Positions 1-10,919 of a DNA stretch of 64,000 nucleotides are shown one piece after another. A program made the translations under genes and the position numbers. The DNA is taken from contig OW121858.1 in the NCBI GenBank assembly GCA_933228895.1, positions 29,101,859-29,165,858 on the forward strand, written 5' to 3'. A model generated the notes under the pieces. That model had not been told where the DNA came from and did not search any database. It was given only the letters and a program-made list of their open reading frames with translations. Within the stretch, counting starts at the first letter, position 1; each line of letters begins with the position of its first letter. The stretch is from Platycnemis pennipes. Lineage: Eukaryota; Arthropoda; Insecta; Odonata; Platycnemididae.

Positions 1-902
1 TCATCATCTACTCAGTGTGTGCTTATAATGGATTTGGAACGGATCGTATAAAATTTGTTTCCAGGATTAAGTCTTCCTATGTACGGCATAAATTCAATGG
101 TGGGTTTCTCCTGTGCATGGTCCCAGCCACGAATTTCATTACGTATTATTGGATAATTATAAGCATATATTAATTTTCGGTAATGCTATTATTCGAGAAC
201 TATTCAATGGATGTAAAAGGTAGGGATTGTGATTATTTATTTGCTTGTACCAGTATGATACCCTTGCTTTGGTGTATGCAAATTTCTTTGCTAACCAGTG
301 AGGAAACTATTATCGATGATAATCGCATCAAATTTTGAAGGGATGGCCGAAACGCCGATATGAAACTCTTGAAGATACTTTTAAACATTTATAACCTTTA
401 TGTTAATAGTTAGTGGGGCCTGAATATTTTTCTTTCGTAAAATTGAACGCTCGTGGACAAAGTAGGAATGCATTTTGAAAGAAAACAAGTATGATCATTT
501 TGTTGACGATATATTTTCATAACAGAATTATTTTGCACGTTATCATGGGAAATAACTTGACGAAAAATGCAGGGTAATTTGGTGAATCACGAAAATGTGC
601 CACTTTATTTGTTTGTGTTGTGGATCGTGTGAATTTTTCAAGCTAACCGACGATGCCGCATTCCATCAAAAAAACTACTTTTCCTGATAAATATGTAGCC
701 TTTCGTTGGCAATGAAGAAGTAATTTTATCACGTAAACTATTTGTAAATCTATTAAAATTACAAAAAACTAATAAAACATGGTCAAACCTTTTCGCGACT
801 ACGTCACTTAAGAAAAGAAGATGGTTTATTATAATTTCGCTGATGTGTTATAAGTGCAGCATGTTGCCGTACATGAAGAAACTGCAAGTGAAGTCTTAAG
901 TA
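1..902. other. AT-rich intronic or upstream sequence, nothing recognised
   Basis: No convincing coding segment, terminal repeat or tandem array was seen. In particular no exon with the first ZAD cysteine pair was found on the + strand. Confidence 0.5.
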
Positions 903-1646
903 TTCTACATCTACATCATACCCTGCAAGCCACCATAAAGGTGTGTGGCAGGGGGTGTATTCTCACCAAACATGCACTACATATCATGTATTTATAAATA
1001 TTGGTCTAAACTTCACTATTTAAAAAGATGAAAGTAAGCAAAGTAAGCATGCAAAAACCTGCTGTTAGTTGGGTTACCTTCAAGTCCTAATACCAACATG
1101 CAGCTACCTATGCTATACATTGATTCACTCGTATTGGACATATTTACCGCTATTCATATCCCTATTTGTACGAGGAGAAAAGGACATTTTGAATTTATCA
1201 GTTCCACAATCAATTTACCAAATTTTGTGATCATGGTCCAGTCTACCATAGTAAGTTGGGGTTCGCAAAATATTTTTAAGGTCATCAGTGAAAATATTAT
1301 CTTGGAATTTAAAAAGGAGATTTAAAATCTAAATTTCAACCTGCGATCTGGCAGTGATTATCAATTTAATTCATTCAATAGACTAGTTATACGCTAATAA
1401 GGTTATCGTACCGTCCCTTTACAAATCTTACCGATCTTCACTGTACACGTTCAAGTTCGTTATTTAGACCGATTTTGTAGGGATCCTATACACTGGCAGC
1501 ATATTCCATATGAGGCCTAACAAGGGAATTAAGTAGCTGATTCCTTGTACATGATCGTCACATTTACCCAATACTCTTTTGATGAATCCCAATCTACAAT
1601 TAGTTTGACCCATTATTTCACGTACGTGTTTACCCCAGGAAAGATC
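903..1646 (-). mobile_element. 5'-truncated non-LTR retrotransposon, C-terminal RT region and 3' end
   Basis: On the minus strand about 1380-1646 translates, with stops and a frameshift, to LINE-like sequence: LGFIKRVLGKCDD, then in another frame LVRPHMEYAASVWDP. That is the conserved region after the reverse transcriptase active site in a common arthropod LINE group. The 3' end, at the left, is a short conserved block containing CCCCTGCCACACACC and a tail of ATGTAG units. The same 3' block recurs near 17065, 26460 and 44730. The copy is dead. Confidence 0.7.
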
Positions 1647-1650
1647 ATTA

Positions 1651-1747
1651 TTTGGTAGCGAAGCATGGACAGTAACAGAAGCAGAGAGAAAAAGGGTGGA
1701 AGCATTTGAAATGTGGTGCTACAGAAGAATGATGAAGATAAAATGGA
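1651..1747 (+). mobile_element. Short reverse transcriptase fragment of an RTE-like LINE
   Basis: The + strand reads GSEAWTVTEAERKRVEAF and then MWCYRRMMKIKW. This matches nearly residue for residue the minus-strand LINE at 22.3-23.2 kb. Only about 30 codons remain. The fragment stops at a K-family element, and no LINE sequence resumes beyond that element. Confidence 0.75.
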
Positions 1748-1757
1748 GTCTAATCTT

Positions 1758-2461
1758 AGGTTTTACAGGAACCTGGAAAAGTCAAGGAAAATGAAAACGG
1801 CCATGGAAATCCTGAAAAAGTCAGGGAATTTAACGTGTGGTCAGGGAAAAATTGCAAAATGTTTAAATTGGCCGGCTTCGCTGTGGAGGAGGCAGCCCTA
1901 TTCTGGTTCTTTCTGGCTATTGCCTGTGCGATTTGGTGAATAGATTGGCGAAAGGTGTACGCTTCTCATTTTCATTCACTAGCGATTTTGCCAGGAATGC
2001 TTCGCTTTGTCCCTCTGGCGAGGAAAAAGTTATTCTCAGTGAAATTTGAAGTCACTTAGCCAAATTTGTAGAAGGATGTGAGGAAGAAAAAATGAAGATT
2101 GATTCAAAGAGCTACTTTAACATGACATCAGGTTTGAAGGAAAAGCCAGGTTAGCCTTCTTTGCATATATTTTTCTGCAATTAAAAGCCTTTCTGAAGGC
2201 ATTCCATGTAAGGAATGATAATTTTTATATTGTTTACTTAAAGGTGTTGATCTCTTACCTCTGGAAGTTCATATGATTAATATGAAAATAAACCTACAAT
2301 TTTTCATAAGTTTAGACTTCTTTTCTTCCTCACAACCACTTTTATCTCTGTAAATGACAAAAATCTGGGAGTTTTCAGGTGCTCAAAAGTCAAGGAAAAT
2401 CACTAATAATGGTCTGGAAACCCTGGAAAAGTCAGGGAAAATGAAAACCCCTTTAAACCCT
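1758..2461. mobile_element. K-family nonautonomous element, copy 1
   Basis: It starts AGGTTTTACAGG and ends TTTAAACCCT, so the ends are short inverted repeats. The 12 bases on each side match at 11 positions (GAGTCTAATCTT / GAATCTAATCTT). Inside are repeated GGAAAAGTCAGGGAAAAT motifs. A second copy at 23221-24019 shares most of the length. There is no coding capacity. It ends 139 bases before the first exon. The superfamily is not settled. Confidence 0.65.
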
Positions 2462-2600
2462 GAATCTAATCTTCTGGGAATGTAATTACCGCTGAAAAAT
2501 CCCCGTTGAGGTGCAAGCCTGGGCCTTATGAATGTGAAACCAGTATAAGTGTCTCAGATTCCATGATTTGTCGTTTATCATTCGACTGTTTTTATTCCAG

Positions 2601-2738
2601 GTGTCCGAGGAGGATGGCTTGCCGCCGACGATATGCCAGGAGTGTGTGGGGAAGGTGTCGGAGTTCAAGTTATTCAAGACGATGTGCATCAAGTCGCGGA
2701 CGGAGTTGCTCAAGTGGATTACGTCGAGCAGTTTGGAG
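2601..2738 (+). CDS. Exon: C-terminal half of a ZAD domain
   Basis: The acceptor is TTTTTATTCCAG and the donor GGAG|GTAAAT. The exon is 138 bases, 46 codons, phase 0 at both ends. It reads VSEEDGLPPTICQECVGK and then VSEFKLFKTMCIKS. This fits the second half of a ZAD: the V-x2-D-x-LP turn, then C-x2-C, then the long helix with KVxxFxxF. ZADs use four cysteines to bind one zinc and mediate dimerisation; the other C-x2-C pair must be on an upstream exon outside this window. Codons are GC-rich against AT-rich flanks. The ORF reads into the exon from intronic sequence, so the upstream methionine in that frame is not the start. Confidence 0.85.
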
Positions 2739-2789
2739 GTAAATTGTGGCTCTTTGGTCATTTTCTTTCGACTAATATAATAATCCTTA

Positions 2790-3556
2790 AGGCCGTTGTA
2801 CACGGTACAATTTCTTGTACAAGAACTTGTACAATGCGCAAATTGTATCCTGTACGAGGGGTTCGTACAATTTCTTGTACAAGAAATAGGATCATGCTCT
2901 ATATTATTGGATGAAACCGTCCAAGATCCACTCCGTAGCTTCTGCGCATGACATGTGACTGTAGGGATGCGTTCGTTTAGTAGTCGTAAGGTTGGTGTTC
3001 TGTGTTTGTGGTCACTTTTATTCCTATTAGCGTGGCAAAACTTCCATTTTTGTTGTAAATATCGTGATATTCTTTGTTGCTTCCTTATTGTGATATTCGT
3101 CTGTCGCGTTGGAAGTGTTCTATTTCTCAAAAGATGAGTTGGACACACTGGCAAACATTAAACCTCAATGAAATTAAGATGACGTTATTGAACCAATAAT
3201 AAATATATGCAACGAGCGAAAACATGATGTTTGGACGATAAATGATGGGTTTCATGAGCCGATGAAAGAGTGCAAGTAACCAATCATAAATTTTCATTTT
3301 ATTAATGCTAGGATTAATGGTAGCAAATCATTGTAACCCATGGCAGTATTTTCAAAATATATCGTCATCGGATATCGCAATTCAGCTGTTCGACAGAAAA
3401 CGATATCTGCGCATGTTATTGGCGCACAAATTGCATGAAAATCTTTGATCGTGTACGACCGTGAACCAACTTCTTGTACAATATCTTGTTCCAATCTCGC
3501 CGTTCAATTTATTGTACAAGTTCTTGTACAAGAAATTGTTCCGTGTACAACGGCCC
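2790..3556. mobile_element. PIF/Harbinger-like MITE with TTA target duplication
   Basis: It is flanked by TTA (2787-2789 and 3557-3559). Termini are AGGCCGTTGTACACGG on the left and the complement of GGGCCGTTGTACACGG on the right, followed by inverted runs of CTTGTACAAG. A 3-bp TTA duplication with GGCC-type ends suits PIF/Harbinger. Open frames inside are not credible genes. It begins 51 bases after the donor of the first exon. Confidence 0.75.
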
Positions 3557-3699
3557 TTAGAAGCTCAACGTGCCAATATATTTGCTTCATTTTAATAATT
3601 TTATAAAAAATGAAAATTCTAAATAATAAAAAAAAATTTTGTACAAAATATTTTTTTAAATAAAATTGTTTTTTACTTTGACTCGTAACCCTTCACGAT
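3557..3699. other. Short AT-rich spacer
   Basis: Very AT-rich, with runs of A and T. Nothing recognised. Confidence 0.5.
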
Positions 3700-4047
3700 A
3701 ATGCCGACGCTTATATCAAACATATCACGACGTTTATCTATTATAACTCATTAAAAAAATTATAACGAAGTTGGCAGCAACACGCAATTTGCCTCTCTTT
3801 TGTCACACTATGAGAAATTTTGGTTCCAAAGACATACCTCTGCGCAATGTGCATTTGTTTTTGTACTCTGAATTAATCACGGACACAATGTAAACAAAAT
3901 TGTTTTAGCTTCTTAATTTATAATATTACCCATTCCGATGGTTTGTTCGTTAGGAGAAATTTTCTGAAAAAAGAACTTTTCTGAAAACTACCGTTTATTA
4001 CGGTAATTTTCAGGGGTGTTGGTTATTTACCGAGTTGCCTGATCTCT
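3700..4047 (-). mobile_element. O-family hAT-type MITE, truncated
   Basis: This matches the last two thirds of the O copies at 17350-17887 and 56236-56773, ending at GATCTCTA. The other end with the ATGGGTAAATTAC repeats is absent. Noncoding. Confidence 0.65.
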
Positions 4048-4063
4048 AGGGATCATTCTTTAA

Positions 4064-4798
4064 GGAGGTTGGCTCGCGACTGCTTGAGTCAAGTTGTCTG
4101 AGGAATCTTATTAATTTAAGTACGAGTATATGCCTGCTAAGTGATCCTTACTTCACAAAGAAAATTACCTAAGCTATTGAAAGTCATAAGTATCACAAGA
4201 AATGCGATGTAAAGTCGAAGGATTTCTTTGTTATGATAATTTTAATCAGCTCATGACGATGGAGTCAATTCAGCATTTACTTTAAGAAATAAAGTCATGT
4301 ACTCAATGAATTTACTAATTTATAACACCAGATTATTACTATCAAACATTATGTTATAATATTTTTCTGAAATATGCTTTAATATCTCATTAGTAATGAT
4401 ATTATTCACACGCCATACATTTTGGCTAGAGCGACCGCAGCGCCACTTGAAGACAACTAACGCATTTGTCTGCTACAAGCGCAGAAATTGGTGGATTTAG
4501 CAAAAAATACGATGGGTTGATGCCTTTTTTTTTCAAGTAATTTTATTTCTTGTGAAATTACGCATAAAATATCAGTTTTTTGCAAAAATGACATGTCACT
4601 ATGGTATTTTTAAACGTTATATTCCCACGTGGTGGCCATTCTGGCCGTTAATCGTATGTAATTTCAAATGCAATTTGTGCAAAAAGGAGTATGGGTTGGT
4701 GTAATTATCTTTACTTTATTAGACAGAGGAACTTTAGTTCTATGAGTGCTGAAAATGTAAAGAAAATGACATGACTTTCGCTTTTCGGATCAACCTCC
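4064..4798 (-). mobile_element. N-family TTAA-target MITE, copy 1
   Basis: The left target is TTAA (4060-4063); the right one has decayed to TCAA. Ends are GGAGGTTGGCTCGCGAC and, inverted, GGAGGTTGATCCGAAA. About 735 bases, nearly colinear with the copies at 11473-12206 and 14486-15220 in the other orientation. TTAA targets occur in piggyBac and Kolobok elements. No coding capacity. Confidence 0.75.
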
Positions 4799-4881
4799 TC
4801 AAAGACCATCATTAATTGTAGTCTTCCTTCAACAATTTTAGGCTCTTCAACGTCATCCCCATGTAGATTTATTGTTATGAA

Positions 4882-5175
4882 TTACCATTTCAGTGATTTC
4901 ATCATCGCTGAAATGTTGTGTTGGGAGAGTACGTGGTTACTAGCTATCCATTCCTCTAAATTTACCATTTCCATTTCCTTTAGTTCAGGGTTATGGGTGC
5001 TGTTTGCACAGTCAACCAACTCCATCATCATATGTTTCTCCTCATGGTGATACTGAAACATGAACGTCTTTGAAATCCCCACTTATTTTGTCTACATCAA
5101 AACTCAAAGAAGACCACAATTTAAACCACGCATGTTTTAGAACTGACTGTGAAATACTATTCCATGCACGCTAAA
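4882..5175 (-). pseudogene. Fragment of a pogo/Tigger/Jerky-type transposase, C-terminal part
   Basis: The minus strand reads RAWNSISQSVLKHAWFKLW, then after a frameshift NPELKEMEMVNLEEWIAS. This resembles the region after the DDE domain of Jerky/Tigger transposases, where a W-x-S-V-x3-T-L-x2-AW motif precedes a ...DLEEWL... segment. Stops and a frameshift show it is dead. It lies just left of a Tigger-type element but outside that element's terminal repeat. Confidence 0.5.
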
Positions 5176-5409
5176 TTTCCCACATTACGTCTTTTGGATT
5201 ATATCTGTTTCTGAAATATTTTTTTCTGCTTCATTAGCATTTGGCCAGAAATATTAACTAAGTCCTTCACTTCGACGCAATCGAAACCTCGCGATGTAAA
5301 ATCAACACTTAAATCGTCCTTCATAGTGTTTCTCTCTGTCGTCCATTTCTTCCTGTCATTTTAACCGTTAAATTTTGAGGTTTTTCTCTTTCAGTTTTTT
5401 AATGTGTTA
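5176..5409. other. Sequence between transposon fragments
   Basis: Possibly more of the decayed transposase to the left. No clear motif. Confidence 0.3.
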
Positions 5410-6924
5410 CAGTAGAAGCCCGGTATAGTGAGTACAGCTTATTGCGAGTGGTTGTCTTTGTACCGCCAAAAGGCCTATGTTTTACATGTAAAATAAAGCG
5501 GATATAGTGAGGCCAAAAAGTTCCTTCCACGGTATACGCTCGGTATTACGACAGATATCTTTCGAGGGCGGTACACCGCCGAGCAAAAATAAATTTTGTA
5601 TTATCTGCGAATTTAACTGAAAATACAAGATGTGTGCAATATCAACAACACCTAAAGTCAATTATGTCCAAACATTAGCGATTTACGGCCTTCAGTACGC
5701 TCAGCGTGCTCCCATTTTACGTTCTTCTTTTGTTGGGCCCAGTCATCAGTGGGAGGGGAGTGGGCGGACGACGAGCAAGATGATAGTAGGAGAGTGAGTT
5801 AGGTCTAGGCATGGGCTATATTGGTAATCGGGGCACGATAAGATATCGGGCACGATAAGATATCGGGGTACGATAAATATCATGATAAACATCACGATAA
5901 AATAACATGATATCGCGTCCCGATAAAATATCACGATAAAAGAACGTGATATTGTGCTCGTTCAAATGTAGCGTGTCGCGCCCGATGAATTATCGTGATA
6001 TTGCACCGGTTAATCGTGTCGGAAAAAGACAGCCATTGAGTTGGCCTTCGCTTAAGCTGGAGCAAGTACGTTTGAAAACTTACTATTCTGCTATCTGCTA
6101 ATTCAAATTCTCAGCAGTTCTCTCACACTCTCTCTCTTTCAATTTTAGTGGTCTGATAGTTGACGTACTTGCGTGGACAGATAGGTGATGTACTTGCTCC
6201 AGCTGAAGCAAAGGCCAACCCAACGGCTGTCTTTTTCCAACTCGATTAACCGGCACAATATCACGATAATTCATCCGTCGCGATTATGCGATATTTGAAC
6301 GAGCGCAATACCACGTTCTTTTATCGTGATATTTATCGTGATAATATATCGTGATGTTTTATCGGGGCGCGATATCGTGATATTTTATTGGGATGCGATA
6401 TCATGGTATTTTATCAGGGCACGATAAGACTATATTTATCGAGCAACGATATATCGTCAATTTTAAAAACTCAAAATCAACTGATGGACGTACCGGTTAA
6501 CATTCGAAAACTCGACAAAGCTGATATTATCGTCATGACATATTCGCAAAATTATCCAAAAACGTCCACAGTATACCTAATATTTTAATTCCGACTAGTT
6601 ACGCTGTCTTTACAGCTTTCTTCGGCGATCGAAAAATAGAAGAACTGGAAGAAAAACTCCGAAACTAGGGGAATTATTGTTTTATATAATGGAAAATGTC
6701 CTGTTTCTATCATGAAATATGTTGATATTCTACCAGTTTGTGCCTGAAATGACTTTTTTGCTGTTTACCTTCGTCAAATACCATGGAAACAAAAGAAAAA
6801 CTGTAAATACGAACGACTATGAGAAATAAGTGGGTTTTTTCAACACCTTCGGATATAACGAGCGCTCGATTTAGCGAGTGATTTCCGAGGGATTATGAGC
6901 ACTGGTTATACCGGGATTCCACTG
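5410..6924. mobile_element. Tigger/pogo-type nonautonomous element with TA target duplication
   Basis: It begins CAGTAGAAGCCCGGTATA and ends with the complement of CAGTGGAATCCCGGTATAAC, flanked by TA (5408-5409, 6925-6926). TIR sequence and TA target match Tigger/pogo elements. About 1.5 kb with no transposase. A long inverted repeat (5832-6427) sits inside. Confidence 0.75.
5832..6427. repeat. Foldback repeat made of GATATCGTGATA-like motifs
   Basis: The arm 5832-6070 pairs with 6185-6427. Both contain runs of CACGATAAAATATC-like words, then a shared block around GATGAATTATCGTGATATTG, then a block ending GGAGCAAGTAC. The loop is about 115 bases. The outer arms are degenerate tandem repeats, the inner arms unique. 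Probably a nested MITE; target duplication not resolved. Confidence 0.7.
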
Positions 6925-7489
6925 TATATTGTTATACTGTCGAAGATCCCACGCTGTATGTTTCAAACAAACGATTTACCGATTGTTGCAACGGAGTCAA
7001 ACTTTTTCACAACTTGAACTTCTTTTGCAATCGTTAACGTTTTGTACTGATGCCTCACTCCTCTGCTGTTGCCGCAACTGTATAGATGAGACATGGTTTG
7101 GGAGAAACATAAACTGATAACTAGTGATTTTATCAAGTTACATCCAGTGGTCGATCAAAAATGCGCCCACCAATGAAAGTGGCCGATCTGTAAACTAGTC
7201 CGTCTCGGCGATGTCTTTATTTATGTATGTTTAGTTCAAGTTGCTGAATAATTTCAGTGTACACGAAGTACCAGAAATTAATATGTTTGAATTATTACGA
7301 TTCTCGCAATTGGAAAAATAATGTTAAGAATGGGATTATATCTCGGCAGGTTATGAAGCAATGTTTCTGTAAAAACGTTTCGGCGTATTCCACAAAGTAC
7401 CGGGTATTTGGTCATGGAAAAATTGCTGGATTTCGGGTGTTCCTGGATAATAGATTCCCGGATTAAGGGTGCTCAACTGTATATATTAC
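6925..7489. other. Intron sequence, nothing recognised
   Basis: No transposon end or coding segment was recognised. Small open frames here look incidental. Confidence 0.4.
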
Positions 7490-7635
7490 GTTCGGGATAT
7501 TGGTATTGTGGGCTCACTGAAATTACACCATGTTACGTTATTATGTATATTATTATGTACCTATTATGTACGTTATTATGTATTATTTTACTATGTACGT
7601 TCGCGGTATTGGTTTTGTGGGCTCACTGAATCTGA
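7490..7635 (+). repeat. Direct repeat flanking a TTATGTAC simple repeat at an acceptor
   Basis: GGTATTGTGGGCTCACTGAA at about 7500 recurs as GGTTTTGTGGGCTCACTGAA at about 7610. Between them is an imperfect array of TTATGTAC words. The second copy ends 14 bases before the acceptor AG of the next exon. Confidence 0.75.
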
Positions 7636-7643
7636 TCTTTCAG

Positions 7644-7958
7644 GATGCCTCGCCGAAATCATCAAAGATTCCCGTCGTGAGTGAGCTGCGTGCCTTCAGA
7701 GTCAGCTCCAGTGCTGTCAGCGATGCCGTGAAGGGAGATGAGACTCCCGTTGCCGCCGTCGACCTCAGGGTCGTGCCTTCGGCTCCTGTCGAGGATGCAT
7801 CGGACGGTAGTCTTCGTGAGATGGAGAAGGGGAGATGCACGCCAGAAGAATTGGATGTGGACGTAGCGACGGAAGAAGAGAACGGCACCCAGCTGATGGA
7901 ACAGGAGATGAGAGTGCTCAGGCCTCGGAGCCGATGCCTGCCACCTGGGGAGGAGGGG
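7644..7958 (+). CDS. Exon: linker of the zinc-finger protein, polar and acidic
   Basis: The acceptor is CTGATCTTTCAG and the donor GGGG|GTGAGT. The exon is 315 bases, 105 codons, phase 0 at both ends. It begins DASPKSSKIPVV and ends RCLPPGEEG. Composition is Ser, Glu, Val and Pro rich with no finger, signal peptide or membrane segment, as in the poorly conserved linker between ZAD and fingers. GC content is well above the flanks. The frame stays open past the donor into a MITE, but the strong GTGAGT and the phase match to the next exon favour the splice. Confidence 0.75.
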
Positions 7959-7995
7959 GTGAGTTGTGCCCGAGACTCGGGAGTATCGGACCAGG

Positions 7996-8440
7996 TGGGG
8001 GCGTTTACTCGGAACCGGAATCGCTATTGTGTAGGCGAAATCATTAAGATGGAAATGAGAAAAGAATTTTAGCGAAAAAATTAATCTTCTAACCACAACC
8101 ATTAACTACAATAAATCAAAAATTAAAATTTAATCAAAAGGTGACGCCCACCGAAAAAGCTGCTGTGATAACATTGACGTCATTTTCCTCCCATCCTTGA
8201 CTGCTTTTAGGGGAAGGGAAGGAGGTGGAGGGGGGTTCTCAGAAGGTATGCTTGCACAGATACTATCGCAACCGCTCCGATTGGCAGAGTCAGCTTTAAT
8301 TTCATTGCTTATCACTCGAGAAGTAATTGACAGATCGAAAAATGGAAAAATAACATGATATTAAAATGATATTATCCTCATATCCCAATCTCGTTCGAAA
8401 AGCAAACAGATTTTTGTATCAACGTAGTCTAAACATAATA
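7996..8440 (+). mobile_element. Q-family MITE, copy 1
   Basis: It starts GGGGGCGTTTACTCGG, 37 bases after the donor. It contains the block with GGAAGGGAAGG and GGGGGGTTCTC shared with copies near 42.3, 45.3, 50.7 and 61.8-62.4 kb. The right end has decayed. Better copies have TGGGGTCG-type ends flanked by TAA/TTA, which suggests a PIF/Harbinger origin. Confidence 0.7.
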
Positions 8441-8509
8441 GAGAAGAAATAGGTAGTCCATCAGAGCCCTACGTTTTGGAGAGAGTGACGAATAAAATTA
8501 GGCCACTAT

Positions 8510-9058
8510 TAGAGATGGGCCACTCAGTAAAACTGCAGTAATTTTCGTAAATTACCATGGTCTTTTTCGTAAATTACCAACACCCCAGAAAATTACCGTA
8601 ATAAACGATAATTTTCAGAAAAGTTCTTTTTTAGAGAATTTCTTCCTCACGAAGAAACCATTGGAATGGGTGATATTATAAATTAAGAAGCTAAAACGAT
8701 TTTGTTTCAATTGTGTCCGTGATTAATTCAGAGTAAAATAACAAATGCACATTGCGCAGAGGTATGTCTTTGGAAGGAAAAATTCTCATAGTGTGACAAA
8801 AGAGAGGCAAATTGCGTGTTGCTGCAAACTTCGTTATAATTTTTTTAATGAGTTATAATAGATAAACGTTGTTATATGTTTGATATAAGTTTCGGCATTT
8901 ATATCTCAATGCTATTTGATTTCGTTTTGAGTCCTCTGATAAGGATTTGCTGCTCAAAACTTAAAATTACCGGAAAATTACGGTAATTTTAAAAAATTAC
9001 CATAATTTACCACGGTAATTTACCTCAATTGAAAATTATGGTAATTTACCCATCTCTA
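8510..9058 (+). mobile_element. O-family hAT-type MITE, copy 1
   Basis: Ends are TAGAGATGGG and its complement CCCATCTCTA, with subterminal AATTACCGTAATTT palindromes. About 550 bases, noncoding. No matching 8-bp target duplication at this copy. Confidence 0.75.
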
Positions 9059-9960
9059 TTCAGGTTAGGTATATACTTTTGATTTAGACAATAAAAAATA
9101 ATGGGAAACTCCCATATTGTAGATGTTAACCCTTTGTGGGAAATGAAAAGTTATTATTAAGGAGATGCCACCGTGAATTCGCGATTCAGACTCCCGTAAA
9201 AGAGCTATTTGTTATTTAATTAATAAATACCGGTTCAGAAAAACACCAATATATGGAAAATCATCTATAGTCTGTGATAACGCATAGAACACAATAATTG
9301 TATGAGTATGATGTTTTTTTATAGCATGTTGTAGTTGCATTCTATTCTTAATACAAGCTCTTTTAACTCATTTTGAGTTCGGAACATGACTGAAGTGTTG
9401 TTGCCACGTTTAATTTACGAAGTGAGAATACATGCTCAATCCTGCTAATACATATTCTAAAATAGATTACATATTTTCTTACTCAGTTTTAAACTATTGC
9501 CTTGCAAATACAACTCTTTGTTTTGAACTTTATTAATATTCATATTTTTGGAAATTTTTTGGCAACAATGACGCGGCTACCATTTGGAAGCATTGGCATT
9601 AATTTCACCATTTCAATAAACAATGTGAATATTTAAATTACATTAAAATTTAAAAAGGGCCTTGGATATGTATATTCCTTAATTAAGTTAGTAATAAGGC
9701 TTGTAAGCACGTTCCGTCACAAGTACCGTGGCCAATGGTAACAACATGCTGTAGTGCCACTATCATATAACTAACAAGGGGAGTGTCCGAGTATCGGGTG
9801 TCGGATTTTGACGAAATTTGCCAGGCAGGTAGTCCTTGATTAGTTATTTACGAATCAACCCCCATATAGGGTTATATATCCAGAAACTTCGTCAAAAAAC
9901 GAGTTTGAAATATTTTATTGCCAATATAAAGCTAATAATTAGATATGTGTAATCAGTGCA

Positions 9961-10038
9961 GTTTGGGTTAGGGGTAAAGTACTCGCTTCACAATGTCGAC
10001 GTCCCTGGTTCGAGTCTCTCTGTCCACTATTTTTTTTC
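9961..10038 (+). repeat. tRNA-like segment in the left foldback arm
   Basis: Contains GGGTTAGGGGTAAAGTAC (A-box-like) and GGTTCGAGTCT (B-box-like), followed by a run of eight T. The T-stem does not pair properly, so it is a relic and not a working tRNA. Confidence 0.5.
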
Positions 10039-10840
10039 ATCGGAGTTTCGTTGTACGACTGTCCCTGGTTTTACACATTTTTAATCTGTTTACCCGGGAT
10101 GCATTTTAACTTTTTTATGTACTAATTATGTAATTTAAGCAAATTACGTAATTAGTACCTAAAATAGTTAATTACGTTATTTACCTAAATCACGTAATTA
10201 GTAGGTGGCGGAAATACTTCCGCACGTCCTGTCGTTTTTTGTGTACGAAATTAACGGAAGAGCGTGAATTGTAAGTATCTACCGATATGTTCGGGTGATT
10301 CTAACATGCTCCTGAAAATGTGCAATATATTAATTCTTCAAAATTATTTGTTACCGCTGGTATTTTATCAGTTTCCAAGCGACGTCCCCGGTTCGAAACT
10401 CTCTCCCACCCGAACATTTCGCCCGATCACCCGAATATTTCGGTTACAAGTATATGATTGCAGAGCTTAAGTTCTTTTTTCTCTTGCGATTAGTTTTTCC
10501 AAAAAAGCACAGCGCTGGAAAATCACGGTACCAGGCAAATTAGAACAAATGTTGTACGTACGTCAGGACTGCGTGGCCAAAGATACCGAAATTAAAAATC
10601 ACGAAAACACTTCATGCTCTTCCGTTAATTCGTACACAAAAAACGACAGGACGTGCGGAGGTATTTCCGCCACCTACTAATTACGTGATTTAGGTAAATA
10701 ACGTAATTAACTATTTTACGTACTAATTACGTAATTTTCTTAAATTACGTAATTAGTACGTAAAAAAATTAAAATGAATCCCGGGTAAACAGATTAAAAA
10801 TATGTAAAACCAGGGACAGTCGTACAACGAAACTCCGATG

Positions 10841-10919
10841 AAAAAAAATAGTGGACAGAGAGACTCGAACCAGGGACGTAGACATTGTGAAGCGAGTACT
10901 TTACCCCTAACCCAAACTG
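10841..10919 (-). repeat. tRNA-like segment in the right foldback arm
   Basis: The inverted partner of the tRNA-like segment in the left arm, with the same A-box-like and B-box-like words on the minus strand and a run of eight A on the + strand. Transcripts from the two would be complementary. Confidence 0.5.

Noticed and set aside
2486..3154. 222-codon minus-strand frame overlapping the ZAD exon
   Set aside because: Antisense to the ZAD exon and running into a PIF-like MITE; low-complexity residue runs come from the CTTGTACAAG repeats.
7530..8072. Start of translation at 7530 and coding through to 8072
   Set aside because: The frame runs from a TTATGTAC simple repeat through a clean acceptor and past a GTGAGT donor into a MITE; only 7644-7958 fits as an exon.
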